The notes: generated from the letters alone by a model not told the origin. A stretch of DNA of 64,000 nt from Dysgonomonas sp. Marseille-P4361 (GCF_900343125.1 NZ_OPYL01000002.1:248001-312000), one strand, 5' to 3'. Shown: positions 35,348 through 44,855, counted from the stretch's first letter. Translations and numbers: made by a program.

Positions 35348-36301
35348 CTACAGATTTTCAAGCATTCTTTTTATCACGGTTTGTGCCGAAATTTCACGAT
35401 TAGCTGCTTCTTGTATAACTATCGATTGAGGACTTTCTATCACATCATCACTAACTATCATATTGCGACGTACAGGCAGACAGTGCATGAAATAAGCATT
35501 GTTGGTAAGTGCCATCTTCTCTTTAGTAACTGTCCAAGACATATCTTTGCTTAATATCTTTCCATAGTTAGGATCCTGATAAGCTGCCCAGTTTTTAGCA
35601 TATACAAAGTCTGCACCTTCCAAAGCTTTATCTTGATCATATTCTATTCTTGCTCCGCGTACAAATTTAGGATCAAGCTCATATCCTTCGGGGTGTGTAA
35701 TAACGAAATCTACATTGGCCTCATTCATGAAATCAGCAAAAGAATTAGGAACAGCTTGGGGCAATGCTTTTGGGTGAGGAGCCCATGTCATTACAACTTT
35801 AGGATGATCTGTTTTCTTATACTCCTCTATTGTTATCAAGTCGGCAAACGCCTGTAGAGGATGCCCTGTAGCAGCTTCCATACTGAATACAGGCTTTCCT
35901 GAATATTGAATGAATTGGTTTAGTATTTTTTCTTGATAATCGTCTTCTTTATTTTCAAATTGTGCGAAAGCACGAACACCTATAATGTCGCAATAATTAC
36001 CCATTACAGGTATTGCTTCTAAAAGATGTTCGGATTTGTCTCCATCCATAACCACACCACGCTCTGTCTCAAGTTTCCACGCACCTTGATTGATATCAAG
36101 TACCATTGTGTTCATTCCTAAATTTATGCCTGCTTTTTGCGTACTCAAACGAGTTCGTAAACTTGAGTTGAAGAATACCATCAACAAGGTTTTATTTTCA
36201 CCTAGATGTTTATAGCCGAATTTATTTTTTTTTACTTCAAGAGCTTCCTTAATAGCTTCTTCTATATTACCAAGATCTTTTACGTTTGTATATGTTTTCA
36301 T
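35348..36301 (-). CDS. argF': N-succinyl/N-acetyl-L-ornithine carbamoyltransferase
   Basis: 317 residues, closely resembling the Bacteroides N-succinylornithine carbamoyltransferase. NSSLRTRLSTQKA is the carbamoyl-phosphate loop (STRTR replaced by SLRTR as in this subfamily), MDGDKSEHLLEA holds the acyl-specificity position, ATGHPLQAFADLITI the HPxQ motif, and MHCLPVRRN the HCLP motif. It transfers the carbamoyl group to an N-acylated ornithine in the arginine pathway used by Bacteroidota. Residue 90 is Ser where I recall Pro in the succinyl enzyme and Glu in acetyl enzymes. Its ATG overlaps the stop of the preceding acyltransferase remnant (TAATG). Confidence 0.9.
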   Translation of the reverse strand: MKTYTNVKDLGNIEEAIKEALEVKKNKFGYKHLGENKTLLMVFFNSSLRTRLSTQKAGINLGMNTMVLDINQGAWKLETERGVVMDGDKSEHLLEAIPVMGNYCDIIGVRAFAQFENKEDDYQEKILNQFIQYSGKPVFSMEAATGHPLQAFADLITIEEYKKTDHPKVVMTWAPHPKALPQAVPNSFADFMNEANVDFVITHPEGYELDPKFVRGARIEYDQDKALEGADFVYAKNWAAYQDPNYGKILSKDMSWTVTKEKMALTNNAYFMHCLPVRRNMIVSDDVIESPQSIVIQEAANREISAQTVIKRMLENL

Positions 36302-37241
36302 TATAGAAATATTTTGATTCGTTTATTTATGAATATTATGAGTATTGATACTAAAATGGATATGAATGTAACAATTAAAAATTTTTCGACAATGGATATT
36401 CCTCTGAAAATAGTGTCTGACTTAAATATGACATACATATGAGAAAAATAGATTGCCGAAGATAGACTACCGAGGTATTCGTTATACCTATTGGGTGACT
36501 TATAGCTTGAATGCTTTAGTATCAAAATAAAGAGAACAGGGGCAAGAAAGATTAAAGATAAGTATAAATCTTTTCTGCAAAACATTTCTTTGGCATATGT
36601 TGATTCTATAACTAAAATAGACAAGAGTAAGATGAATAAAATTATCAAATGCAGATTTTTTATTTTTTTTATGTCAAAATTCTTTATACAAAATCCTATG
36701 GCAATGAATGGAAATCCAAAGAAGAGACCATTTCGGAAAACGATATAATCAGTATCCATCGACTGTAAGATATATCCTACCAAAAATAGGATTAAAGAAA
36801 GTGTCAAGATGATAGAATTTCTTTTAATGATTTTCTTTAAGGAGACTAAGATCAGTATACCAAAAATAGAGCAGGTAAGTACCATAGATGAAAAATTCCC
36901 CAGAAATATTTTTCTAAGAGAATATCAATTCTAAGATCATTAATAATATCGACTTGCTCTACTCTGAGTATCTGCGGCCTGAGGTAAATGATATACCAAG
37001 TTGTATAAATGATAAGTATATGTATCAGATATTTTTTTATAGCTTTTGTATCATTTATTTTTCTAGCAAAATAATAACCATTTACCAAGAAGAAGAAAGG
37101 AACTCCGATTCGGGCTATTCCTTCAGGGATATACCATCTAAGGTTTAATTGCCCAGCTTCATATGGGTAATACAAGTGAATTGTTATGATTAATATACTA
37201 AAGAGTATTTTAAAATAATCTAGTGTGACATTTCTCTCCAT
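36301..37241 (-). pseudogene. Acyltransferase-3 family gene broken by a single-base frameshift
   Basis: Two frames together encode one copy of the next protein. 36852-37241 gives MERNVTLDYFKILFS to FHLWYLPALFLVY-stop; 36301-36885 gives the rest, ending FINKRIKIFL. Adding one T to a T5 run (plus-strand A5 at 36862-36866) restores LWYLPALFFGILILVSLKK, which aligns with LWFLPALILAIILLALGRK of the neighbour. Intact, it would be an acyltransferase 3 (PF01757) membrane protein O-acylating a surface polysaccharide. The short homopolymer leaves room for sequencing error or slippage. The second part could start at its own ATG (36885). Confidence 0.85.
36302..36324. repeat. 23-bp direct repeat, copy 1 (end of the broken acyltransferase)
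   Basis: Identical to 37249-37271, 947 bp away; the match continues at 5 of the next 6 bases. It spans the 3' end of each acyltransferase gene (codons for RIKIFL). Confidence 0.8.
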
Positions 37242-37247
37242 CAGATT

Positions 37248-38150
37248 CTATAGAAATATTTTGATTCGTTTGTTTATAAAGGTTATGAAAATAGCTAATA
37301 ATATTGAAACAAAGGCTATAAATGGGAATTTGTTAATATTAAACGTTTCTGTTAAAGGGATAATTAGAGTTAATACAAATATATGAACATAATAGATTCC
37401 CGCAGCCAGTTGACTCACGTATGTATTTGCTTTACTTCTTTTATTTGAATTTAAAGCCCATATCACCAAAGCCGGAGATATAAAATAAAAAGATATAAAT
37501 AGATTGTGATACACATCTTCCTTATATCCTAGGAAGGATTCTAATAGTAAAAATAAAGTGCTAATTACTAAGATGGGGTATAATAATTGATTTTTGATCT
37601 TAAAAGTTATATTTTTTCTGTAGATGAAGTAACCAAGAGAAACAAGAGGATATCCAAAAAATAGTCCGTTACAGAAGGTTCTGTATGGGAAATTACTATT
37701 TTCCATTAAATATCCGATCAGAAATAAAATGATTCCGCTATATAGAATCAGCTTGTCCTCTTTTAAGAACTTTCGACCTAATGCAAGAAGTATTATTGCT
37801 AAAATTAATGCAGGCAAAAACCATAAATGATAATAACCCATTAAAGCAAACGTGATAAGAGATCGTGGCTCAATAGATGAATAATATACAGGGAAGTATA
37901 TTAACGACCAAGTGATGTAGACTACTAAAAGGTGTAAAAGATATCTCTTAAGATGCTTGATACCCTCCAATTTGCGGTGTATATAATAGCCACTTATTAT
38001 AAAGAAGCACGGAACTGCAATCCTTGCTATTCCATTAGATATTAGCCATCCAGTTAAAGAGCCTTCATCGAATAAAGGCTGACTATGTACTGTAATAACC
38101 AATAGGCTCAGTATCATTTTAAAATAGTCAAGCTTTAAATTACGCTCCAT
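37248..38150 (-). CDS. Acyltransferase-3 family membrane protein
   Basis: 300 residues with about ten membrane helices. MERNLKLDYFKMILSLLVITVHSQPLFDEG carries the catalytic-type histidine (VITVHS) of acyltransferase 3, and IARIAVPCFFIISGYYIHRKLEG the conserved R-x-A/G-V-P-x-F-F-x-x-S/N-G-Y signature. Family members move acetyl or succinyl groups from the cytoplasm onto glycans at the membrane. It overlaps the small basic gene stop (TAATG at 38150) and is followed after 6 bp by its frameshifted paralogue, so it lies inside the proBA-argF' operon. The acceptor is unknown. Confidence 0.88.
   Translation of the reverse strand: MERNLKLDYFKMILSLLVITVHSQPLFDEGSLTGWLISNGIARIAVPCFFIISGYYIHRKLEGIKHLKRYLLHLLVVYITWSLIYFPVYYSSIEPRSLITFALMGYYHLWFLPALILAIILLALGRKFLKEDKLILYSGIILFLIGYLMENSNFPYRTFCNGLFFGYPLVSLGYFIYRKNITFKIKNQLLYPILVISTLFLLLESFLGYKEDVYHNLFISFYFISPALVIWALNSNKRSKANTYVSQLAAGIYYVHIFVLTLIIPLTETFNINKFPFIAFVSILLAIFITFINKRIKIFL
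37249..37271. repeat. 23-bp direct repeat, copy 2 (end of the intact acyltransferase)
   Basis: Same 23 bases as 36302-36324; supports a tandem gene duplication or gene conversion between the two copies. Confidence 0.8.
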
Positions 38151-38335
38151 TATTCATCCGGAATATTCTTCTTTTCTTCTTTTCTATCGTAAGCTTTTTT
38201 ATTTTTATGTATGGAGGTTGTTCGTCTCCAACCACTAAATTCTGAAAGCTCAGCTTCTCTGTTTGCTTTTTTTACAGCTATTATATAGTCCTCTAAGGTA
38301 ATTTTACCTGTTTTCTTCTTTTTCTTTTTTCTCAT
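38150..38335 (-). CDS. Small basic protein of unknown function
   Basis: 61 residues from ATG 38335 (MRKKKKKKTGKITLEDYIIAVKKANREAELSE). A longer frame from 38398 would overlap proA by 49 bp, so 38335, 15 bp after the proA stop, is preferred. About a third of residues are Lys or Arg; TLEDYIxAVKKANREAE followed by HKNKKAYDRKEEKK looks like a short conserved Bacteroidota protein, recognised only by eye. Nucleic-acid binding is possible from the charge, nothing more. Coupled to the acyltransferase by a TAATG overlap. Confidence 0.65.
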   Translation of the reverse strand: MRKKKKKKTGKITLEDYIIAVKKANREAELSEFSGWRRTTSIHKNKKAYDRKEEKKNIPDE

Positions 38336-38349
38336 GTGGTTAAGTGTAG

Positions 38350-39603
38350 CTATTTTCTTATTTGTCCATGTCCCTTGATGAGCCATTTGTAAGTGCATAA
38401 TTCATCTAAAGCCATTGGCCCACGAGCATGCATTTTTTGAGTGCTGATACCTATCTCAGCACCTAATCCAAATTGAGCTCCATCGGTGAATGCTGTTGAA
38501 GTGTTCACATATATACATGCTGCATCTATTAGTTTCTCAAATGTAGATATAGCTTCGCTGTCTTCACTGATTATTGCTTCGCTATGCTTTGAACTATATG
38601 TTGAAATATGTTTTATGGCTTCATCAAGATTATTGGATGTTTTAATAGCCATTTTATAGTCAAGAAACTCTGTTCCGAAACTATCTTCTGTTGCTTTTTT
38701 TAGAAGCTGAGTTGGATAGTTAGAGGAGAGGGCTTCATATGAATGTTTATCGGCATATATAATGACATCTTTGGCAGCCAAGTCAGAACAAAGGAATGTC
38801 AGATTGTCGAGTCTGTCTTTGTCGATAATAAGACAATCCAGAGAGTTGCATACACTAACTTTTCTTGTTTTAGCATTGGTTATAATGTCTTTTCCTATGT
38901 TGACATCTCCCGATTTATGAAAGTATGTATGGCATACTCCGGCTCCTGTTTCTATAACAGGTATTTTAGAATTATCTCGTACAAAATTAATAAGGTCTTT
39001 GCCTCCTCTGGGAATAATTAGATCGACATAGTCACGCGCATTCAATAGAGCCTCAGTAGCTTCTCTTTCATTTGGTAGAAGGGTGCAAATATTAGGATTA
39101 ATCCCGTTCTCATCCAATATGTTTCTTATAATGCTAATGATAGCTTCGTTTGAATACCGTGCATCTGATCCCCCTTTCAGGATGCAAGCATTTCCGGATT
39201 TAAAACACAGAGAAAACACATCAAAACTGACATTAGGACGAGCCTCATAAATAATACCAATCAAGCCAAAAGGAACCGGAATTTTAGATAACTCAAGCCC
39301 GTTCTCCAAAGTCTTTTGCATTATGGTTCTACCTAGAGGAGAGGGGAGTCTTGCTACATTTCTAATATCGTTTGCAATAGCAGTGATGCGTTGCTCATCT
39401 AATAAGAGCCTGTCATATTTTGGATTGTTGGGATCCATTCTGTGAAGATCCTTCTGATTCTCTGCTAGAATATAATATGCTTTTGACTCAGCTTCATCTG
39501 CAATAAGATTTAGTATTGCATTTATCTCTTGAGGTGCTATTAAGTTTAGATTTCGGCTAGCTTCAGAGGCTAATTGAAATATATGTAAATAATTATCGTC
39601 CAT
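38350..39603 (-). CDS. proA: Gamma-glutamyl phosphate reductase
   Basis: 417 residues of the aldehyde-dehydrogenase superfamily. [37 protein letters not shown] is the ProA NADPH-binding signature; [16 protein letters not shown] contains the catalytic cysteine; [42 protein letters not shown] is the conserved C-terminal block. It reduces gamma-glutamyl phosphate to glutamate semialdehyde in proline synthesis. The start overlaps the proB stop by 11 bp, typical of tight coupling that channels an unstable intermediate. Confidence 0.95.
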   Translation of the reverse strand: MDDNYLHIFQLASEASRNLNLIAPQEINAILNLIADEAESKAYYILAENQKDLHRMDPNNPKYDRLLLDEQRITAIANDIRNVARLPSPLGRTIMQKTLENGLELSKIPVPFGLIGIIYEARPNVSFDVFSLCFKSGNACILKGGSDARYSNEAIISIIRNILDENGINPNICTLLPNEREATEALLNARDYVDLIIPRGGKDLINFVRDNSKIPVIETGAGVCHTYFHKSGDVNIGKDIITNAKTRKVSVCNSLDCLIIDKDRLDNLTFLCSDLAAKDVIIYADKHSYEALSSNYPTQLLKKATEDSFGTEFLDYKMAIKTSNNLDEAIKHISTYSSKHSEAIISEDSEAISTFEKLIDAACIYVNTSTAFTDGAQFGLGAEIGISTQKMHARGPMALDELCTYKWLIKGHGQIRK

Positions 39604-40684
39604 TTTTTATTTTTTCAATATATAAATAGTCGTAATGAATCAACGCTTTCTTGTTGCTTTTCCCTATAATATCTTTTGCTTTCTCACTGTTATAAGCTAT
39701 TCTTCCAACTCCTAAAAGTTCTCTGCTTTCATCCTTTATAAGGACTATGTCATCGGCTTCAAAACTGCCTGCTATCTCAGTTACGCCCACAGGCAGTAGA
39801 CTAACGGCTTTGTTGCCAAGCAGAGCCTCTCTAGCGCCATCATTAACGATAACTTCTCCTTTAGTAAAGCTTTCGGAATGAGCAATCCATTTTTTTATGC
39901 TTTTTACAGCTTTATCAGATGGTATAAAGTGAGTGGCAGGAACATCTTTTCCTTTTACTAAATCTATAAGGATATTTTTCCTGGTTCCATTTGCAATGAT
40001 AACTTCTATCCCTTCTTCTGATACTTTTCTGGCAATATTGTACTTTGTTATCATGCCCCCTCTACCAGTTGAAGACTTAGATGTCTGTATGCAATCCTCA
40101 ATATTATCTTTTCGTGTATCAATTTTTGTAAATAAAGTAGAGTCTGGCGCTGACGGATTACCACTGTATATACCATCAATATTACTTAATATAATTAGTT
40201 TTTTGCAAGACATCATGGTTGCAACTAATCCGGATAGTTCATCGTTATCAGTAAACATTAATTCATTGACAGAAATTGCATCATTTTCGTTGATAATGGG
40301 GATGACATTGTTTTCCAACATTGTAGAAATACAATTTCTTTGATTTAGATAATGACGGCGAGTAGCGAAATCTTCTTTCGTTGCTAATATTTGTCCACAA
40401 ACAATATTATGATGACCAAAGAGGTCTGCATAACGATTGATAAGCTTTACTTGTCCTATGGAAGAATACAACTGGCGAGAAGAGATGGTATCTAGTTTCG
40501 ACTTTGTTTTTACTATCGATTTTCCTGCAGCTACAGCTCCGGATGATACGAGAATAACTTCTATATTGTTTTTATGTAATTCAGCTATCTGGTCTACTAA
40601 AGCAGACATTTGAGTAACATCCAGTGTGCCATCAATACGGGTTAGAATCTGACTCCCTATTTTAACAACAATACGTTCTTTCAT
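39593..40684 (-). CDS. proB: Glutamate 5-kinase with PUA domain
   Basis: 363 residues. Amino-acid-kinase domain at about 1-255 ([85 protein letters not shown]) and a C-terminal PUA domain at about 275-355 ([41 protein letters not shown]). It phosphorylates glutamate, the first and normally proline-inhibited step of proline synthesis. First gene of the operon; -7 element TAACTTTG at 40706-40713 gives a leader of about 17 nt. Confidence 0.95.
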   Translation of the reverse strand: MKERIVVKIGSQILTRIDGTLDVTQMSALVDQIAELHKNNIEVILVSSGAVAAGKSIVKTKSKLDTISSRQLYSSIGQVKLINRYADLFGHHNIVCGQILATKEDFATRRHYLNQRNCISTMLENNVIPIINENDAISVNELMFTDNDELSGLVATMMSCKKLIILSNIDGIYSGNPSAPDSTLFTKIDTRKDNIEDCIQTSKSSTGRGGMITKYNIARKVSEEGIEVIIANGTRKNILIDLVKGKDVPATHFIPSDKAVKSIKKWIAHSESFTKGEVIVNDGAREALLGNKAVSLLPVGVTEIAGSFEADDIVLIKDESRELLGVGRIAYNSEKAKDIIGKSNKKALIHYDYLYIEKIKNGR

Positions 40685-40705
40685 CGAAATATAATGCTAA
40701 AAGAA

Positions 40706-40713
40706 CAAAGTTA
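40706..40713 (-). promoter_or_regulatory. -7 promoter element for the proB operon (TAACTTTG)
   Basis: Minus-strand TAACTTTG, 21 bp before the proB ATG; likely drives proB through argF'. Confidence 0.5.
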
Positions 40714-40788
40714 TTATTTTATTTAGTAAAAAGATATTCCTTTTCTGAAAACAAAAGAAATATGTCGTGCTATTCTTATTTGTTTGTG

Positions 40789-41307
40789 TTAAATTAAACC
40801 TTCAGGTAATTGTAGATAGATTATTTTCTTTTTCGGGTCTATCTTCTCTATAAAGCTTTCTGTAGCTGGAATAATAATTTCATCCTCGCTGTTTTTGATA
40901 AGAAAAAGAGTGTTTAAAGTTTTCTCATCTACTTCTTCTATCATTCCCAATTCTCCTGCATTTTTATCTATTGCCTTAAAACCAATAAAGAAACTCCATG
41001 AATATTCTATATCTTCTTGTGTGTCTTCTTCATAATATTTACGAGGGAAATAAACTTCAATTCCTGAAAATCTTGCGGCTTTTTCCTCAGAGTCAATTCC
41101 TTCAAAAGTAATTAAAGCTGTATCCTTACCTTTGAAACGGTATTCTTCGATAAAGAAAGGAACAAATATTCCATTTATCGAGCATATCAAGTAAGGGCAA
41201 TCTACTCTGTCGAATACATCATTGTCGAAAGAGAGGCTTACCTCTCCTTTGATTCCATGAGGCTTCGTTAATTTTCCTATTTTGAAAACTTCATTTTCTC
41301 TGATCAT
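40789..41307 (-). CDS. rimM: Ribosome maturation factor RimM
   Basis: 172 residues in two domains. The N-terminal RimM barrel (VFKIGKLTKPHGIKGEVSLSF, TALITFEGIDSEEKAARFSGIEVYFPRKYY) and a C-terminal PRC-barrel (WSFFIGFKAIDKNAGELGMIEEV, LFLIKNSEDEIIIPATESFIEKIDPKKKIIYLQLPEGL). The GKLTKPHGIKGE signature is diagnostic. It binds S19 and assists maturation of the 30S head. The usual neighbours rpsP and trmD are absent; it follows a DUF4290 gene by 42 bp on the same strand. Confidence 0.94.
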   Translation of the reverse strand: MIRENEVFKIGKLTKPHGIKGEVSLSFDNDVFDRVDCPYLICSINGIFVPFFIEEYRFKGKDTALITFEGIDSEEKAARFSGIEVYFPRKYYEEDTQEDIEYSWSFFIGFKAIDKNAGELGMIEEVDEKTLNTLFLIKNSEDEIIIPATESFIEKIDPKKKIIYLQLPEGLI

Positions 41308-41349
41308 GTAATGAATAATGAATAAGTAGAAGAAATCTTTGTTTAAGGC

Positions 41350-41946
41350 TTATTTTTTCTTTTTACCTGTGTTTTTACCACTATTGTTATTACGCTGAGT
41401 AAGATCTTTCATCTCAGGTAGTTTAATGTCAGAATCTCGCAGATCTATTTTTTGATTTGTTAATTCGTAAAGGTCCGCAAAAATTTTTCTATCTTCTACT
41501 TCCTTGTTCCATTGAATATAAGACTTCTTCATATGAGTTGCTACCAATAAAACAAATTGTTCCTTTTCTTTCGGATCTTCAATTGTAGTAGCAAGATGTG
41601 CCATTTTTTCAAGGGTTTTACCGTAATGGCGGTATGTCATATCTGGGCGACTGTATTCTATCTTGCCTGGTTTAGTGCCTAGATCTTCTTTCTTAATAAC
41701 TTCGTATGGGTAGTCTATATCTAATTTAAAATCAGACATAATTGCTAAATGATCCCATAGGATATGTTTGAAGTCGTTGACATCACGCAAGTGAGGAAAT
41801 AGGTTTCCCATTATATTGATAATGGTATTCGCACAACGTTTTCTCTCTTGACGATCAGGTATTGTTAGACAATAGTCTACCATATTTTGAATATTTCTTC
41901 CATATTCAGGAAGAGCTAATTTTTTTAATTGGGTATTATATTCCAT
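41350..41946 (-). CDS. DUF4290-domain protein
   Basis: 198 residues, mostly helical, matching DUF4290 along its length: MEYNTQLKKLALPEYGRNIQNMVDYCLTIPDRQERKRCANTII, FKHILWDHLAIMSDFKLDIDYPYE, YGKTLEKMAHLA and a strongly basic tail (NNSGKNTGKKKK). The family is restricted to Bacteroidota and of unknown function; position before rimM hints at an RNA or ribosome link, but that is only neighbourhood inference. A TATTTTTG element lies at 41983-41990. Confidence 0.9.
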   Translation of the reverse strand: MEYNTQLKKLALPEYGRNIQNMVDYCLTIPDRQERKRCANTIINIMGNLFPHLRDVNDFKHILWDHLAIMSDFKLDIDYPYEVIKKEDLGTKPGKIEYSRPDMTYRHYGKTLEKMAHLATTIEDPKEKEQFVLLVATHMKKSYIQWNKEVEDRKIFADLYELTNQKIDLRDSDIKLPEMKDLTQRNNNSGKNTGKKKK

Positions 41947-41982
41947 CAGTATATACTAATAAGTAGAAAGTGAATTTGTTTA

Positions 41983-41990
41983 CAAAAATA
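41983..41990 (-). promoter_or_regulatory. -7 promoter element for DUF4290-rimM (TATTTTTG)
   Basis: Minus-strand TATTTTTG, 36 bp before the DUF4290 start. Confidence 0.4.
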
Positions 41991-42030
41991 ATAATAATAA
42001 TCGATCATTTATTAAATTCAGGATAATGAT

Positions 42031-43764
42031 CTAGTTCGATGCTTCAGAGTCTTCCTCTTTCTCAGGAGTAGACAATGTTTTTACGAAAAGTTCTTTGTCT
42101 TTTAGAATCTCTATTGCTTTAGCTATTTCCTTATCGTTTTTTAAAGTATAGATAGCTTCACCTTTTTGATAATAATATCTTTTTATTATTTCTGTATTGA
42201 TCAATTTTACAATATGTTCTTTGAATGTTTCCAAATCTCTGTCTAGGTTTGGAACAAGCATAGCTTCAAGGGCTTTAAATTCTTCTTCAGCATATTTCAT
42301 ATGTCCTTCAAACTCCATAACCTCTTTAAGTGCAGTCATTGATTTTTCGCTCATACGGTCATATTGAAAATCTTTTGTTTTAACGAATGCTTTGAAGTCT
42401 TCGTAATCCTCGTCTGTTATAGAAAAAGTTTCAGGAGAATCAATTTTTTTGTGTTTCAGAACCCAATTAGTTACCCAATCGAAAACAATGTATTGGTTCG
42501 ATAAGTAATATGTCATAGAAGGCACTTTCTCCTCTTCAAACTTTATATCTGGAGAAACGCCTCCTCCGTCTCTAACCATTCTTCCTTTTTCGGTATAGAA
42601 GACAGTTGTAAGACTATCGGGAATGCGTCCGACACTACCATCTGCATTGCGATGCGAGTAGTCGATAGCCTGAATGCATCTTCCACTAGGAATATAATAT
42701 TTTGCAGTAGTTACTTTTAACGCTCCGCCATAAGGTATTTCGCGGGTAGACTGTACCAATCCCTTCCCAAAAGTACGTTCTCCTAACAAAATAGCTCTAT
42801 CCATGTCTTGCAGTGCTCCGGCAACAATTTCCGAAGCAGAAGCAGAGCCTCTGTCAATGAGGACAACGATTGGCACTTCCGTATCAATAGGTTCTAAAGT
42901 CGTTTTATAGGTTCTATCAAGTTGTTTTAATTTCCCTTTCGTTGACAAAACAGTTTTACCCTTAGGTACAAACATATTTACTATCTGAACGGCTTCTTCC
43001 AATATACCTCCTCCATTTTGTCTTAAGTCGAAAACCAAAGAAGTAGCACCTTTCTCTTTTAATTCTAGAAAAGCTTTTTTTACATCATTTGCACACTTAT
43101 CTGTAAAGCTGGTAAGACTAATATAGCCAGTAGTAGAATCGAGCATTCCGTAATAAGGAATAATGTCAAGCGTGATCTTTTCCCTGATTACATCTACCGT
43201 AATAGGCTTTTTTGTTCCTGGGCGTTCTACTTTGATTCGTATTTTAGTCTCAGGTTGTCCTTTCAGGTTGTTGCTAACAAAATTACTTAATGTACGAGCA
43301 TATACTTCTCCTCCTACCTTTGGGCAACTAGTCATGTCTCTTCCATCAATTTCGAGAATATAGTCTCCCGTTTTTAGACCAGCTTTATCGGCCGGTTTAC
43401 CTTCAAAAGGATCAGAAATAACAATTTTTCCGTCTTTATGAGCTATTGCTGCACCTATACCGGCATATTCTCCTGTAATCTGGGTGCTAAACTCTTTCAT
43501 ATCCTCTTGGTTGAGGTAGGTTGTGTAAGGGTCTAATGTGCCCAACATATTGTCAATGCCTCCTCTTACTGTTTTATTTATGTCTATAGTATCCACATAA
43601 AACATATCCATCTCTTTCAATACAGAATTGAATATTTCTATGTTTTTATTTATATCAAAATATCGTTCTTGAAGTTTGTCTTTATCTGTAACATTTTGAG
43701 CATTTGAGATGCTAAAAGAAGAAACAATAAGTAAAATAAAAAAAACGATTCGTTTATTTCTCAT
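42031..43764 (-). CDS. S41-family C-terminal processing peptidase (CtpA-like)
   Basis: 577 residues with signal peptide MRNKRIVFFILLIVSSFSISNAQ. A PDZ domain at about 90-165 (TGEYAGIGAAIAHKDGKIVISDPFEGKPADKAGLKTGDYILEIDG) precedes the S41 core: GATSLVFDLRQNGGGILEEAVQIV, the nucleophile Ser in DRGSASASEIVAGALQDMDRA and the general-base Lys in GERTFGKGLVQS. The C-terminal helical region (about 440-577) is usual for Bacteroidota homologues. The enzyme cuts periplasmic proteins at C-termini, including factors controlling wall hydrolases in other bacteria. Confidence 0.92.
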   Translation of the reverse strand: MRNKRIVFFILLIVSSFSISNAQNVTDKDKLQERYFDINKNIEIFNSVLKEMDMFYVDTIDINKTVRGGIDNMLGTLDPYTTYLNQEDMKEFSTQITGEYAGIGAAIAHKDGKIVISDPFEGKPADKAGLKTGDYILEIDGRDMTSCPKVGGEVYARTLSNFVSNNLKGQPETKIRIKVERPGTKKPITVDVIREKITLDIIPYYGMLDSTTGYISLTSFTDKCANDVKKAFLELKEKGATSLVFDLRQNGGGILEEAVQIVNMFVPKGKTVLSTKGKLKQLDRTYKTTLEPIDTEVPIVVLIDRGSASASEIVAGALQDMDRAILLGERTFGKGLVQSTREIPYGGALKVTTAKYYIPSGRCIQAIDYSHRNADGSVGRIPDSLTTVFYTEKGRMVRDGGGVSPDIKFEEEKVPSMTYYLSNQYIVFDWVTNWVLKHKKIDSPETFSITDEDYEDFKAFVKTKDFQYDRMSEKSMTALKEVMEFEGHMKYAEEEFKALEAMLVPNLDRDLETFKEHIVKLINTEIIKRYYYQKGEAIYTLKNDKEIAKAIEILKDKELFVKTLSTPEKEEDSEASN

Positions 43765-43942
43765 TTGTAATAATATATTATGTTTTAAGACAACACAAAG
43801 GAATACTTTTTTTTATAAATAGCGAAATTTGTATCTTATATATAAGCCTTATATTTAACAAAAAAAGTGAAAATAAGTGGAAAATCCTTTTATAACGAAA
43901 AATACAAATTATAGATTAGACTCGTCGCTGATGTTTTATTTA

Positions 43943-43950
43943 TATATTTG
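43943..43950 (+). promoter_or_regulatory. -7 promoter element for rfbA (TATATTTG)
   Basis: TATATTTG ends 27 bp before the rfbA ATG. A perfect 12-bp palindrome CTTATATATAAG lies at 43835-43846 further upstream. Confidence 0.5.
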
Positions 43951-43977
43951 TGTTTTACTAAATAATTAGGCTGATTT

Positions 43978-44841
43978 ATGAAAGGAATTATCCTTGCTGG
44001 TGGAAGTGCAACACGACTTTACCCTTTATCAAAAGCAATATCTAAACAGATAATGCCGGTTTATGATAAACCAATGATTTATTATCCGCTATCAACACTG
44101 ATGCTAGCTGGAATTAGAGAAGTACTAGTTATTTCAACGCCGAGAGATTTACCAATGTTTAAAGAACTATTGGGTACTGGTGAAGAAATAGGTATGAAGT
44201 TCGATTACATTATTCAAGAAAAACCTAATGGTTTGGCTCAGGCTTTTGTCCTTGGAGAAAAATTCTTGGATGGAGACTCAGCATGTCTTATTCTTGGAGA
44301 TAATATGTTTTACGGGCAAAGCTTTTCACGAATGTTGAAAGAAGCTGCTACTATTACTTCGGGAGCATCTATTTTTGGCTATTATGTAAAAGACCCTCGT
44401 GCATATGGTGTGGTGGAATTCGATGAGGAAGGCAAAGTTATATCGTTAGAAGAGAAGCCGCAAAAACCAAAATCGAACTATGCCGTTCCTGGTCTTTATT
44501 TCTATGATAATACAGTAACTAAAAAAGCGAAAGACCTCCAGCCTTCGGCAAGAGGAGAGTATGAAATAACAGATCTGAATAAGATGTATCTGGAAGAAGG
44601 CTCTTTGAAAGTTCAGCTTTTTGGACGAGGGTTTGCTTGGTTGGATACAGGAAATTGTGACAGCCTGCTTGAGGCGAGTAATTATGTAGAAACTATCCAA
44701 AATCGTCAGGGATTCTATATTTCATGTATCGAGGAAATTGCTTGGCGTAATAAATGGATTGATAATGATGCATTAAGGAACTTAGGTCAGAAATTTGATA
44801 AAACGGCCTACGGACAGTATATTTTGAGTTTATTAGATTGA
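43978..44841 (+). CDS. rfbA: Glucose-1-phosphate thymidylyltransferase
   Basis: 287 residues. [42 protein letters not shown] is the nucleotidyltransferase signature (GGxxTRLxPxT-like, with the catalytic Lys in [11 protein letters not shown]). [30 protein letters not shown] and [10 protein letters not shown] complete the RmlA family features. It forms dTDP-glucose from glucose-1-phosphate and dTTP. rfbC follows after 14 bp, but rfbB and rfbD are not adjacent and must lie elsewhere if the dTDP-rhamnose pathway is complete. Confidence 0.95.
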   Translation: MKGIILAGGSATRLYPLSKAISKQIMPVYDKPMIYYPLSTLMLAGIREVLVISTPRDLPMFKELLGTGEEIGMKFDYIIQEKPNGLAQAFVLGEKFLDGDSACLILGDNMFYGQSFSRMLKEAATITSGASIFGYYVKDPRAYGVVEFDEEGKVISLEEKPQKPKSNYAVPGLYFYDNTVTKKAKDLQPSARGEYEITDLNKMYLEEGSLKVQLFGRGFAWLDTGNCDSLLEASNYVETIQNRQGFYISCIEEIAWRNKWIDNDALRNLGQKFDKTAYGQYILSLLD

Positions 44842-44855
44842 TTGTTTAGGGCATT

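Noticed and set aside
37248-38150. Acyltransferase region as part of a capsule locus
   Set aside because: No glycosyltransferases, flippase or polymerase genes adjoin it; neighbours are amino-acid biosynthesis genes.
43835-43846. Palindrome CTTATATATAAG between the S41 and rfbA genes
   Set aside because: Low-complexity AT sequence; palindromes of this kind are expected by chance here.
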